A program made the position numbers and the translations under genes. A stretch of DNA of 64,000 nucleotides from Clostridia bacterium (GTDB taxonomy: Bacteria; Bacillota; Clostridia; Oscillospirales; Acutalibacteraceae): contig JAFUIO010000026.1 of NCBI GenBank assembly GCA_017468425.1, positions 1 to 64,000 of the forward strand, in the 5' to 3' direction. The first letter of the stretch is position 1; every line of letters starts with the position of its first letter. The notes beneath the pieces are model-generated. The model had not been told where the DNA came from, did not search any database, and worked only from the letters and a program-made list of their open reading frames with translations. This document shows, piece by piece, positions 43,652 through 52,386 of the stretch.

Positions 43652-44038
43652 TTAACCGATAACTGCAAGAACTGCGTCTGTTTCTACTGTTGAGCCTTTC
43701 TGAACAGTAATCTGTTTGATTGTACCTGCACAAGGAGCAACAATGTCGTTTTCCATTTTCATAGCTTCAAGAACAACGATAACGTCACCTGCGTTTACGC
43801 TGTCGCCAACATTTTTAGCGATTGAAAGAATTGCACCGGGCATGGGAGCAACAACGTTTGTGCCGCCTGCTGTGGGAGCAACGGGAGCTGCTGCAGGAGC
43901 AGGTGCTGCTGCGGGTGCAGCTGCAGGAGCAGGAGCTGCAACGGGTGCAGTTGCTTCTGTGATATTTGTTATAACAGCATCAGTTTTTTCAACTTCTACT
44001 TCATAATTTTTTCCGTTAAGAGTTACAACGTATTTCAT
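43652..44038 (-). CDS. Biotin carrier subunit of the decarboxylase pump
   Basis: 128 residues. An amino part (KYVVTLNGKNYEVEVEK) is joined by an Ala/Pro-rich flexible linker (about 32-60) to a biotinyl domain with VVLEAMKMENDI, Lys about 94 being biotinylated. In many bacteria this is fused to the alpha subunit; here, as in Clostridia and glutaconyl-CoA decarboxylase (GcdC), it is free. The linker is encoded by GCA/GCT/CCT repeats. Confidence 0.93.
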   Translation of the reverse strand: MKYVVTLNGKNYEVEVEKTDAVITNITEATAPVAAPAPAAAPAAAPAPAAAPVAPTAGGTNVVAPMPGAILSIAKNVGDSVNAGDVIVVLEAMKMENDIVAPCAGTIKQITVQKGSTVETDAVLAVIG

Positions 44039-44039
44039 T

Positions 44040-44465
44040 TTATTTATCCTCCACTTTTCTGATTGATTTAAAGTTAAGTCTGTTAAGCGGAATTCCGCTC
44101 TGGTCGCTTACAATAGCCATAATAACTGCAGCTGTAGGTTCATCTACATCCACAAGGTCAAGTTTACCTGCAGAATTGCCGTCTGCAAGGGGTGTGCCTG
44201 CTACAGGTGCGGGTGCTGCTGTACCTGCTTCCGGAGCAACTTCTTTTTCTTCTTTCTTTTTAGAAATGCTGTACATAACTTTTGAGAAAATGAAAATAAC
44301 AACTGCAATAATTGCAAGCATTGCTATAACAACTAAAAAGCCTGTTAACGCAGTAGGAAGATTTTCCATTACTATACCACCTCTGTTTGGAATGTTTAAT
44401 ATTCTGTCTTTAAATTCATTTCCGATTGAGCAGATATCGGTAACAAATTCCTGAAAGAAATTCAT
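44040..44465 (-). CDS. oadG: OadG-family small membrane subunit
   Basis: A 141-residue assembly subunit with one membrane helix (LTGFLVVIAMLAIIAVVIFI) and a Lys/Glu stretch, an Ala/Pro linker and a soluble end. Two starts are possible: ATG 44465 after a strong AGGAGGTAA, and an internal ATG (MENLPTALTG, near 44369) after AGAGGTGG, the length usual for OadG. The first is taken for its ribosome site. Sits between alpha and biotin carrier genes with one- and eleven-base gaps. Confidence 0.88.
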   Translation of the reverse strand: MNFFQEFVTDICSIGNEFKDRILNIPNRGGIVMENLPTALTGFLVVIAMLAIIAVVIFIFSKVMYSISKKKEEKEVAPEAGTAAPAPVAGTPLADGNSAGKLDLVDVDEPTAAVIMAIVSDQSGIPLNRLNFKSIRKVEDK

Positions 44466-44476
44466 ATTTTACCTCC

Positions 44477-45856
44477 TCAGTCAATCTGCTGAATTGAATA
44501 TGTGAATGTTCTTTTCTTCATTTCTTCACGTTTGTCAAAGAAAGCCTCTGCCTGTGCAGGGAAAGCGATATAAGAAAGAACATCTTCATCGCTGTGTGCT
44601 TTTGCACCGATTTCAGCTTTAGCTTTTTCGAAACCGGGTTCAAGTGTATCTGCAAAACGAACTTCAAGGGGTTTTTCGTCTCCGAGGATAAGCTTCTGAA
44701 CATCTTCATTGATTTTGCCGGGAGCTTTACCGTATTCACCCTTAACGTAGTTCTTGATTTCTTTTGAAACGTTCTTGTATCTTTCGCCTGCAAGCACGTT
44801 TGCTGTAGCCTGAACACCAACCATCTGGCTCATAGGAGTTACGAGGGGAGGATAGCCCAGGTCTTCACGTACTCTGGGAGTTTCTTCAAGAACTTCTTCA
44901 AGCTTATCAAGTTTCTTCTGTGCAGTAAGCTGTGCAACAAGGTTTGAAAGCATACCGCCGGGAATCTGATAATTAAGAGCATCTGTGCTTGTTGCAAGAA
45001 CAACGGGATTAAGAAGTTTTTCATCAAGACATTTTGCTCTGTAGGGTTTGAAGAAATCGTTGATTTCTTTAAGCACATCCATATCAAGGCCTACTTCGTA
45101 ACCCTGCTGTTTAAGTGCATAAGCCATTGTTTCTGTTGCAGGCTGTGCTGTACCGCCTGAGAAGCAGGAAATAGCTGTATCGATTACGTCTGCACCTGCT
45201 TCAACAACTTTCTGAAGTGTGAGAGGGCCTAAGCCTGTTGTGCTGTGTGTATGAACGATAACGGGTACTTTTACGTTTTCTTTAAGAGCCTTAACAAGGT
45301 CATAACCGTCCTGAGGGCCCATAATACCTGCCATATCCTTTACGCAGATTGACTGCACGCCCATTTTTTCCATTTCTTTTGCGAGTTTAACATATGACTC
45401 AAGGTCGTGGATGGGGCTGAGTGTGTAACAGATTGTACCTGATGCAATTGCTCCGTTTTTGAGAGTTTCGTCAACTGCAACTTCGATATTTCTGATATCG
45501 TTGAGAGCATCGAAAATTCTGATAATATCAATACCGTTTTCAACACTCTTCTTAACAAACATTCTTACCACATCATCGGGATAATGTTTGTAGCCGAGAA
45601 GATTCTGACCTCTGAGAAGCATCTGAAGCTTTGTGTTGGGACAAGCTGCTTTGATTTTTCTGAGTCTTTCCCACGGGTCTTCGTTAAGGTATCTCAGGCA
45701 AGAGTCGAATGTTGCGCCACCCCAACATTCAAGTGAATAATAACCTGCTTTATCAAGCTTGGGCAATACCTGCTCAAACTCTGAAAAAGGCATTCTTGTT
45801 GCGATGAGAGACTGGTTGGCGTCTCTTAAAATTGTTTCTGTAAACTGTACTTTCAT
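44477..45856 (-). CDS. oadA: Oxaloacetate decarboxylase alpha subunit (carboxyltransferase)
   Basis: A 459-residue carboxyltransferase, also similar to pyruvate carboxylase subunit B. TETILRDANQSLIATRM starts the TIM barrel; ECWGGATFDSCLRYLNEDPW, LLRGQNLLGYKHYPDD, VKDMAGIMGP and VIVHTHSTTGLGPL supply metal and biotin-site residues. The carboxy domain (PGGMLSNLVAQL) is present, but the biotin domain is separate. With OadB it would convert oxaloacetate to pyruvate while pumping sodium; a reverse or methylmalonyl-type role cannot be excluded. AAGGAGG precedes the ATG. Confidence 0.94.
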   Translation of the reverse strand: MKVQFTETILRDANQSLIATRMPFSEFEQVLPKLDKAGYYSLECWGGATFDSCLRYLNEDPWERLRKIKAACPNTKLQMLLRGQNLLGYKHYPDDVVRMFVKKSVENGIDIIRIFDALNDIRNIEVAVDETLKNGAIASGTICYTLSPIHDLESYVKLAKEMEKMGVQSICVKDMAGIMGPQDGYDLVKALKENVKVPVIVHTHSTTGLGPLTLQKVVEAGADVIDTAISCFSGGTAQPATETMAYALKQQGYEVGLDMDVLKEINDFFKPYRAKCLDEKLLNPVVLATSTDALNYQIPGGMLSNLVAQLTAQKKLDKLEEVLEETPRVREDLGYPPLVTPMSQMVGVQATANVLAGERYKNVSKEIKNYVKGEYGKAPGKINEDVQKLILGDEKPLEVRFADTLEPGFEKAKAEIGAKAHSDEDVLSYIAFPAQAEAFFDKREEMKKRTFTYSIQQID

Positions 45857-45940
45857 CGTAAAAGTCCTCCTTGAAATTATACAATTCCGAAGAATGATTT
45901 TTTTTGCAAAAAACCTTCTTCCCCATTTTACATTAAGTAT

Positions 45941-45969
45941 ATGATATTCTATTTTTTTCCAAAAATCAA
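45941..45969 (-). promoter_or_regulatory. SigA promoter of the oad operon
   Basis: TTGATT (45969-45964), 17 bases, TATCAT (45946-45941) on the reverse strand. The remaining 130 bases up to the fucosidase gene hold no other clear feature. Confidence 0.55.
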
Positions 45970-46101
45970 TACTTATTTCTATTTTCTCCCGATTACCATA
46001 AAAAATGAATTTTTCATCTGTTTTTTTGTTTATTTTTTAACGATGTCTTGACTGGGAGAAGTTATTTCTGTAATATTGTATTATTGAAAGGAGCGGAGAA
46101 A

Positions 46102-47465
46102 ATGGATATAAGAACTTTTCTTAAAAATGCATCACAGGTTATTCCTTCAGAAAGACAAATCGAATGGTTTAACACCGAATTTTACGGTTTTATCCACTTC
46201 GGTGTAAACACTTTTACAGATAAAGAATGGGGCGACGGTACAGAGGACCCTTCAATTTTCAACCCTGAAAAATTCAATGCAGAAAAAATAGTTGATATTT
46301 TCAAAAAAGCAGGTATGAAAGGTCTTGTGATTACTGCAAAGCATCACGACGGTTTCTGCCTGTGGCCCAGCAGATATACTGAACATTCAATCAAAAACAG
46401 TCCTTATAAAAACGGAAAAGGCGACATCGTCAGAGAACTTGCCGATGCCTGCCATAAAAATGATTTCAAATTCGGTTTTTATCTTTCGCCATGGGACAGA
46501 AATTCAGAAGTTTACGGCACAGATGAATATAATACATATTACAAAAATCAGCTTACCGAGCTTCTTACAGAATACGGAAAAGTTTTTCACGTATGGTTTG
46601 ACGGTGCCTGCGGAGAAGGTCCTAACGGCAAAAAACAGGAATATGATTTTGACGGATATATAGAGCTTATCAGAAAATATCAGCCTGATGCAACTATTTT
46701 CAACGACCACGGACCTGATGTCAGATGGTGCGGAAACGAATCAGGGAAAGCACGTCACAGCGAATGGGCAGTAGTGCCTCACGAGCTTGTTTTCCGAGCA
46801 GAAAAACAGACCGATGGTTCACTTCTTCCCGGTAAAACAAAATATATTTATAACACTGACAAAGAGCTGGGGACACTTTCAAATATAATGTTTTCAGACG
46901 GTCTTTCTTTCTGCCCCGGGGAAGTTGATATGTCAATCCGTCCCGGTTGGTTTTACCACGAAAACGAAGAGCCCCACTCTCTTGAAAGATTGTGGAAAAC
47001 ATATCTTAATACAGTAGGAGGAAACTGTTGTTTCCATCTCAACGTTCCACCTACCAGAGAAGGTCTTATTGACCCACGTGACGAAAAACGACTTTATGAG
47101 CTGGGTGAGAAAATCAGAAACACTTTCAGTTATGATATAGCGGAAAATGCCGGATTCACTGAAAATGAAGAAATGAGCGAATATCAGACAAGCTTTGACC
47201 TGAAATTTGATAAAGAAGAAGAATTCAACTGCATCGTTCTTGAAGAAGAAATTGAAAAAGGTCAGAGAATCGAAAACTTTTCACTTTATATGAAAGATGA
47301 TTTCGGCAATTATAAAATTCAGTTCTTTGAAGGCACCTGCATCGGCCACAAAAAATCTGTGTTTTTGACACCGAAAAAAGCGACCACGTAAAAATCGATA
47401 TCGCGTGTGCAAGAGGAAAAGTATATCTCAAGAAACCAAAGGTGTATAAAACAGATGAAAATTAA
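46102..47465 (+). CDS. GH29 alpha-L-fucosidase with a -1 frameshift near its end
   Basis: A cytosolic glycoside hydrolase (no signal peptide). FGVNTFTDKEWGDG and ITAKHHDGFCLWPS are the GH29 signature, and HVWFDGACGEGPNG holds the nucleophile Asp. The start is ATG 46102 after AAAGGAGCGGAG; an upstream ATG (46048) lacks a ribosome site. The zero frame stops at 47391 (KKATT). Reading from six A's at 47350-47355 shifted back one base instead gives ICVFDTEKSDHVKIDIACAR... and ends YKTDEN at 47465, which fits the usual beta-sandwich ending of GH29. So the gene is either a one-base A-deletion mutant, a homopolymer error, or a product of slippage at AAA-AAA. The following gene starts 11 bases before that natural stop. 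Confidence 0.85.
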
Positions 47466-49095
47466 TCCGAATGTTTTGCTTTGTGCGTTAAACTCAAAAT
47501 TTATCCATTCATGCCTTGCTGTTTATTCACTGAAAAAATATGCAACGGTCAACGGATACCCGAAAGAAAAAATAACAATAAAAGAATTTACAATAAATGA
47601 CACTCTTGATTTTATTCTGAACGGAATTTACTCGCAGGAATATGATGCAATCGCTTTTTCAGTTTACATCTGGAATTGCGAATATGTTGCAAAGCTCTGC
47701 AGAATTATAAAAAAAATAAGCCCCGGAAAAACCATTATTCTCGGCGGACCTGAAGTGTCTTATATTGAAAATCACCCCTCTTTTGCAAAAGACAGTTTCG
47801 ACTACATTTTATGCGGAGAGGGAGAAAAAAGTTTCTTCACACTTTTAACTACAGGGGAAATAAAGGAAGAAAAGCCCCTTGCCCTCGAAGAAATTCCTTT
47901 CCCTTATGATGAAGAAAATATTTCCCTTTTTGAGAACAGGATCGTTTATTATGAAACTTCCAGAGGTTGTCCTTTTTCCTGTGCATATTGCTTATCTTCC
48001 GCCGAAAAAGGTGTGCGTTATTTAAATCTGAATTTTGTTAAAGAAGAACTTAATTTTTTTGCAGAGCACAATGTCAGACAAGTTAAATTTGTCGACAGAA
48101 CTTTTAATGCTGATAAAAAAAGAGCATATTTTTTCTGGCAATTTATTATTGAAAACTTCAGCAACAAGAATATGAATTTTCATTTTGAAATAGCTGCTGA
48201 TTTATTGGACGATAAAACCATTGAGCTGCTTTCAACTGCTCCTGACGGATTAATTCAATTGGAAATCGGCATACAGTCCACAAATGAAAACACTCTTAAC
48301 ATCAACTGCAGAAAAACAGATACCGAGAAAGTTTTATCAAATATCAGAAAACTTCTGAAAAATAAAAACATCAACATTCACACAGATTTAATTGCAGGTT
48401 TACCCGGTGAAAGTCTTAACGATTTCAAAAAATCTTTCAACGATGTTTACTCATTAAAATCTCATCAGCTTCAATTGGGATTTCTGAAAATTCTTCACGG
48501 TACGCATATGGTGAATCTCTCAAAGGAATATAACTTTTTGTTTTCACCTTACGCACCTTATGAAGTTCTTTCAAATAAAGATATGTCACACGAGGACATT
48601 CTTTACCTTAAAAAGTTTGAAGATGTTTTTGAAAAAGTTTATAATTCACAGCGATTCATTTTTTCTTTGGATGAACTTGAAAAACATTTTGAAAATCCTT
48701 TTGAAATGTTCGGAAAATTAACATCATTTTTTGAAGAGAAAAATCTGTCTTTTGTTTCTGTTTCAACCAAAGAAATCTATAACATCCTGAGCGAATTTTT
48801 CAAAGTAAAAATCAATGAAGAATCTGAAAAATTTGACAGGCTTCTGCTTACTGACTTTTACCTTTCGGAGAAGTCAGAGCTTGTCCCCGTAAATCTCAAA
48901 TATCTTCTGCCTCTCAACAAAGAAATGGCAGAAAAATCTTCGCTTATTCTTCACTCACTTTCTTTGCAGAAACAGAAAGGCATTGCCGTAAGATTTGTGG
49001 GCGATAATATTTTTATTGTAAACTATGCTGACAGAAACAGCGTTACGGGAAGATTCAGTTATAAACCTTATTCTTCGGAAATTTCTTCAATGTGA
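47455..49095 (+). CDS. B12-binding-domain radical SAM protein, DUF4080 type
   Basis: A 546-residue protein. Residues 1-130 form a cobalamin-binding-like domain (NVLLCALNSKFIHSCLAVYSL, ILGGPEVSY) and the radical SAM core has SRGCPFSCAYCLSS (CxxxCxxC, near 183), KFVDRTFNAD and EIGIQSTNE. The carboxy 200 residues match the DUF4080 ending. Substrate unknown for this family; methylation or tRNA-type modification are guesses. The start is ATG 47455, overlapping the restored fucosidase frame; weak ribosome site, so it may depend on translation of that gene. Its end overlaps the converging gene by 28 bases. Confidence 0.88.
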   Translation: MKINPNVLLCALNSKFIHSCLAVYSLKKYATVNGYPKEKITIKEFTINDTLDFILNGIYSQEYDAIAFSVYIWNCEYVAKLCRIIKKISPGKTIILGGPEVSYIENHPSFAKDSFDYILCGEGEKSFFTLLTTGEIKEEKPLALEEIPFPYDEENISLFENRIVYYETSRGCPFSCAYCLSSAEKGVRYLNLNFVKEELNFFAEHNVRQVKFVDRTFNADKKRAYFFWQFIIENFSNKNMNFHFEIAADLLDDKTIELLSTAPDGLIQLEIGIQSTNENTLNINCRKTDTEKVLSNIRKLLKNKNINIHTDLIAGLPGESLNDFKKSFNDVYSLKSHQLQLGFLKILHGTHMVNLSKEYNFLFSPYAPYEVLSNKDMSHEDILYLKKFEDVFEKVYNSQRFIFSLDELEKHFENPFEMFGKLTSFFEEKNLSFVSVSTKEIYNILSEFFKVKINEESEKFDRLLLTDFYLSEKSELVPVNLKYLLPLNKEMAEKSSLILHSLSLQKQKGIAVRFVGDNIFIVNYADRNSVTGRFSYKPYSSEISSM

Positions 49096-49787
49096 CAACC
49101 GTCTTTTTCATTTTTCAACGTAATAAGAATTTTCTTTTCAGCTTCGGGAGCAACTGTGTTTCCGGAGCTGTCCTGTTTATAATTTTCTCCTCTTAAACAA
49201 CCAACGGTCAGAATCGTGCGATTATTTTTAACCGTCACGCTTTCAAGCTCCGGTGTAAACTCAGGCGAAAAACCTATTACGGGCACTATGTAACAATCCG
49301 TGCTTTTTTCAAAAACAACAGAATATTTTTCGTCATCAACACTTTCATTTTCAAAGTGAATATTTTTTGAAAAAAGCTGTGTGATTCTTTCCCTGACATC
49401 CGTTGCAGGAATATAAAGCTTTCCGTTGAAGGTTTCATATTCTGATTTATTTTCTTTGCTGAGAATTGACCAGATTCCCAGTTTTATAATTGTATCGTTA
49501 CTTATTTTTTCTCCTTTTTTGTATGAGGTAAAATCATTCATAACAACAGGAATATAATATTCCGAATAATTGTCTATTTCTCTGAAAACATTTATACTCT
49601 TTGTTGTAACCTTTACGGTTTCTGATTCTCCCTCTTTTTTGTCAATAAAAATAGATGCGGAAATTATTGTTATAATCAAAAAAACTGCAAGTGAAAAATA
49701 CGGCTTTTTAATTTTAAAATTCAATCTCTTTTTTCTTTTGATATTATGTTTTCTTTTCCGTGTCAGAACTATTGTAAATCCTATCAT
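49068..49787 (-). CDS. Unrecognised single-pass membrane protein upstream partner of spmB
   Basis: 239 residues. A basic start (RKRKHNIKRKKRLNFKIKK) and one membrane helix (YFSLAVFLIITIISASIFI, about 30-50) are followed by an extracytoplasmic domain of about 185 residues with no motif I know (SINVFREIDNYSEYYIPVVM, given as part; SKNIHFENESVDDEKY). It lies seven bases behind spmB on the same strand, in a sporulation operon spmA-spmB-this gene, so a role in spore maturation or the spore cortex is inference only. The 3' end overlaps the radical SAM gene. Confidence 0.75.
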   Translation of the reverse strand: MIGFTIVLTRKRKHNIKRKKRLNFKIKKPYFSLAVFLIITIISASIFIDKKEGESETVKVTTKSINVFREIDNYSEYYIPVVMNDFTSYKKGEKISNDTIIKLGIWSILSKENKSEYETFNGKLYIPATDVRERITQLFSKNIHFENESVDDEKYSVVFEKSTDCYIVPVIGFSPEFTPELESVTVKNNRTILTVGCLRGENYKQDSSGNTVAPEAEKKILITLKNEKDGCHIEEISEE

Positions 49788-49794
49788 AAATTAA

Positions 49795-50319
49795 TTAACT
49801 CCCGAAAAATAATTTTACTGTCCACGCCGAAGCAACAAAACTTACGAAATCCGCCATAAGTGCCGAAAAAACAGTATGTCTTGTCTTTTTTATTCCCACA
49901 GAGCCGAAATAGACTGCAATTGCGTAAAATGTTGTTTCCGTTGCACCCATCATAACTGATGCAGCTCTGCCCTGAAAAGAATCAGGTCCGTATTCTTCAA
50001 GTATCATTTCGTACATTGAAAGTGCACCGCCGCCTGAGATGGGATTGAGCACTGCAAGGGGCATAATTTCTTCAGGTATTCCCGTAAGCTTTCCGATGGG
50101 TGACAATAATTTTACAATTATATCAAGTCCGCCTGATGCTTTGAGCATACCTACTGCTACCAGCAACCCTACAATCGACGGTAATATGTTTTTAACGGTA
50201 ACAAGTCCGCCTTTTGCACCTTCAAGAAAACAGTCAAAAATTTTTGTCCCTTTGCAGATGCCGAAACACATAATAAAAACAATTACAAACGGAATAACAA
50301 AGGCACCGAAAAGCTTCAT
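49795..50319 (-). CDS. spmB: Spore maturation protein B
   Basis: About 174 residues, a nucleoside-recognition/Gate-domain membrane protein required for spore core dehydration in Bacillus. LNPISGGGALSMYEMILEEYG and MMGATETTFYAIAVYFGSVG are diagnostic. The frame is open to 50433, but ATG 50319 after AGAGGTG and a four-base overlap (ATGA) with spmA set the start. Confidence 0.93.
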   Translation of the reverse strand: MKLFGAFVIPFVIVFIMCFGICKGTKIFDCFLEGAKGGLVTVKNILPSIVGLLVAVGMLKASGGLDIIVKLLSPIGKLTGIPEEIMPLAVLNPISGGGALSMYEMILEEYGPDSFQGRAASVMMGATETTFYAIAVYFGSVGIKKTRHTVFSALMADFVSFVASAWTVKLFFGS

Positions 50320-50939
50320 ACTTTCACACCTCTTTTTAATTTTATAATCCCGCTTGATTTTTGTGACATTATTGCCGAAATAGTTTTCGCAGCAAAAATT
50401 CCTGCAAGGAGTGACAAACCTGTGCTTACCCACGTGGCGGGCATAATTTCCATAGGCGAAGCACTTCCCGCTTGTGTACGCAAGGCTGCAACGGTTGTCG
50501 GGATAAGCCTCATTGCCGATGAATTCATTACAACAAAAACTATCATATCATCTGTCGCTCTTGTTTTATCACCGTTTTCTTCCTGCATTCTTCTCATAGC
50601 TTCGAGCCCGAGAGGCGTGGCGGCATTACCAAGACCTAACAGATTTGCAGTTATATTCATAGACATTGCTTCTGCCGTTTTTGAATTTTTATCAACATTT
50701 TTATAAAGCCGTGAAAACAGAAATCCGAGACATCTGCTGATATAAACTGTCAGCCCCGATTTTTCGGCAATTCTCATAATTCCGCTCCAGAGACACATCA
50801 TACCCGTGAGTCTGATTATAAGATTGATTGCATCAAGTGCTGAATTCATTACTGCATCTGACAAAGGCTGCATATTCCCTGTGAAAATTGCAGAAATAAA
50901 TGAAAAAATCATCATTCCGCCCCATATATAATTCATCAT
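50316..50939 (-). CDS. spmA: Spore maturation protein A
   Basis: About 207 residues; MNYIWGGMMIFSFISAIFTG starts it, and ANLLGLGNAATPLGLEAMRR is the family signature. Four or five membrane helices with a Gate domain. Acts with SpmB. ATG 50939 (or 50936) after AGAGGTGG; a GTG nine bases earlier is within the ribosome site. First gene of the spmA-spmB-unknown run, divergent from the AbrB-type gene. Confidence 0.93.
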   Translation of the reverse strand: MMNYIWGGMMIFSFISAIFTGNMQPLSDAVMNSALDAINLIIRLTGMMCLWSGIMRIAEKSGLTVYISRCLGFLFSRLYKNVDKNSKTAEAMSMNITANLLGLGNAATPLGLEAMRRMQEENGDKTRATDDMIVFVVMNSSAMRLIPTTVAALRTQAGSASPMEIMPATWVSTGLSLLAGIFAAKTISAIMSQKSSGIIKLKRGVKV

Positions 50940-51029
50940 CCCTACCACCTCTTAATGAAATTATATTAATTTACGCACAAAAAAATTACGGCGGAAGAAT
51001 GTCATAAAACAAGCATAATGATATTTTTA

Positions 51030-51058
51030 TTGACAATTTTGTCAATTTATGGTATTAT
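51030..51058 (+). promoter_or_regulatory. SigA promoter of the AbrB-type gene with a palindrome over the -35
   Basis: TTGACA (51030-51035), 17 bases, TATTAT (51053-51058). The -35 is half of the perfect 16-bp palindrome TTGACAATTTTGTCAA (51030-51045), a candidate operator. Confidence 0.7.
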
Positions 51059-51083
51059 TTTCAAAAAAGGGGGCGCAGACGCT

Positions 51084-51356
51084 ATGAAAAAGAAAACCGA
51101 TAAATTTTCTGATGATTATCATCTTGATGAGGTAGGCAGAATAGTAATCCCCAAACCTGTACGCAAAAGGCTTGGAATTGTGTCCGAAGTAACTCCGCTT
51201 GATATTTACACTGAATCTGACAAAATTATAATTAAAGTTCTCAACCCCGGTTGTGTTTTCTGCGAAAGCAACGAAGACACAATTGAACTCAAAGGCAAAA
51301 GAATCTGCCTTGAGTGTCTGGACAAACTCAATAAAATTAAAGAAATTAATTTTTAG
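51084..51356 (+). CDS. AbrB/SpoVT-type regulator with a carboxy Cys4 motif
   Basis: 90 residues. The amino-terminal swapped-hairpin DNA-binding domain is HLDEVGRIVIPKPVRKRLGI, continuing to about residue 50. The carboxy part has CVFCES...RICLECLDKL, two CxxC pairs fit for zinc. This layout is common in clostridial transition-state regulators. The frame is open to 51018, but that part overlaps the promoter; ATG 51084 follows AAGGGGGC. Probably controls its own promoter through the palindrome; the divergent spmA operon is another possible target. Confidence 0.9.
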   Translation: MKKKTDKFSDDYHLDEVGRIVIPKPVRKRLGIVSEVTPLDIYTESDKIIIKVLNPGCVFCESNEDTIELKGKRICLECLDKLNKIKEINF

Positions 51357-51365
51357 TAAAGACAG

Positions 51366-51402
51366 AAAAAAGCCAACACGAAATGTGTTGGCTTTAATTT
51401 TA
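51366..51402. terminator. Bidirectional terminator between AbrB-type and lipoprotein genes
   Basis: Perfect 11-bp stem AAAGCCAACAC / GTGTTGGCTTT with a five-base loop, A-run before and AATTTT after. Confidence 0.88.
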
Positions 51403-51425
51403 TGCGGTTTTTATTTTTGCCGGTC

Positions 51426-52358
51426 TTACCATACAAAGTTTGTATAGTATTCTGTACTCTTGATATCTTTTGCCTGAACATCACCTATAACAGAAACTGT
51501 TGCTTTAGCATCTGCAGTAGCTGAAATTTCTGCATATGTGATATTACCTGTTTTTGAATCAACAGTAATTTTTGTGTAACCGTCGTGATATGTCATATCA
51601 ACAGCTTTAAGGCCGGGAACCATATTTGCAGCTTCTGAAGCATCAATAACTGAAACTGCTCTGCCGTAAGAACTTGCTGTACCTTTGGCAGGGTTCTTTT
51701 CTGTGCCTAATCTGATATCAATTTCATATGTTGAACCGTTAACTTTGATAGTTGCTTTTTCAACATCCTGGGGACGGAGTTTGCTTGACCATGTGAAACC
51801 TGCTGCAGGGAAGATATCTGTTGTATCTGTTCCTTTTGCAAAAGTTTCTGTGTTATCTTTTTTGAAGATGTTTACCAACCATGAGGGAAGACCTGAAACG
51901 TCACCGTTAACATTCATAACTCCTCTTTTTGTAAAACCTGCTCTTGATGATTTTACTTTATCAAGGGCTGTGTTTGCATATTCGATAATTTCAGCTTTTG
52001 ACCAGTTTGCAGGGTCATCAACTTTTGCTGCTTCTGTAGTTGTTTTCTTAGGTTCTTCTTTTTTAGTTGTTTCTTTTTTAGCTGTTGTTTTGTCGTTTTT
52101 ATCAGCTTTCTTTGTTGTTGCTTCTTTAGTAACAACTTCCGTAACGATTTCTGTTTCGCCTTCTTCGTTTGTAACAACCTCTGTAATGATTTCTGTTTCA
52201 GGTTCTGCTGTTTCTTCTTCAGCTGCTGCATCACCTGCAACATTTTCTGCTGTTGTTGCTTCGGGAGCTACTGTTGTTTCTTCCTCTTTGTTGCCGCCGC
52301 ATGCTGCAAATGATACGAGCATTGCTGCTGCCATAAGCATTGCCAATAATTTCTTCAT
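51426..52358 (-). CDS. Lipoprotein with Thr/Glu/Lys-rich linker, unknown function
   Basis: 310 residues. The lipobox VSFAACGG makes Cys20 the lipid site. Residues 20-115 are low-complexity (ETTVAPEATTAEN, TTKKADKNDKTTAKKET), a cell-wall-spanning spacer. Residues about 118-310 form a folded domain (WSKAEIIEYANTALDKVKSS and later IDASEAANMVPGLKAVDMTY) that I do not recognise. It is 28 bases behind the PASTA gene on the same strand, suggesting joint expression and an envelope role. Confidence 0.82.
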   Translation of the reverse strand: MKKLLAMLMAAAMLVSFAACGGNKEEETTVAPEATTAENVAGDAAAEEETAEPETEIITEVVTNEEGETEIVTEVVTKEATTKKADKNDKTTAKKETTKKEEPKKTTTEAAKVDDPANWSKAEIIEYANTALDKVKSSRAGFTKRGVMNVNGDVSGLPSWLVNIFKKDNTETFAKGTDTTDIFPAAGFTWSSKLRPQDVEKATIKVNGSTYEIDIRLGTEKNPAKGTASSYGRAVSVIDASEAANMVPGLKAVDMTYHDGYTKITVDSKTGNITYAEISATADAKATVSVIGDVQAKDIKSTEYYTNFVW

Positions 52359-52386
52359 TTTTTAAAACTCCTTTTTCTTTGTCACG

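Noticed and set aside
51685-52365. 226-codon forward frame opposite the lipoprotein gene
   Set aside because: Antisense of low-complexity Thr/Lys/Glu sequence, Ser/Val-rich, no promoter or ribosome site.
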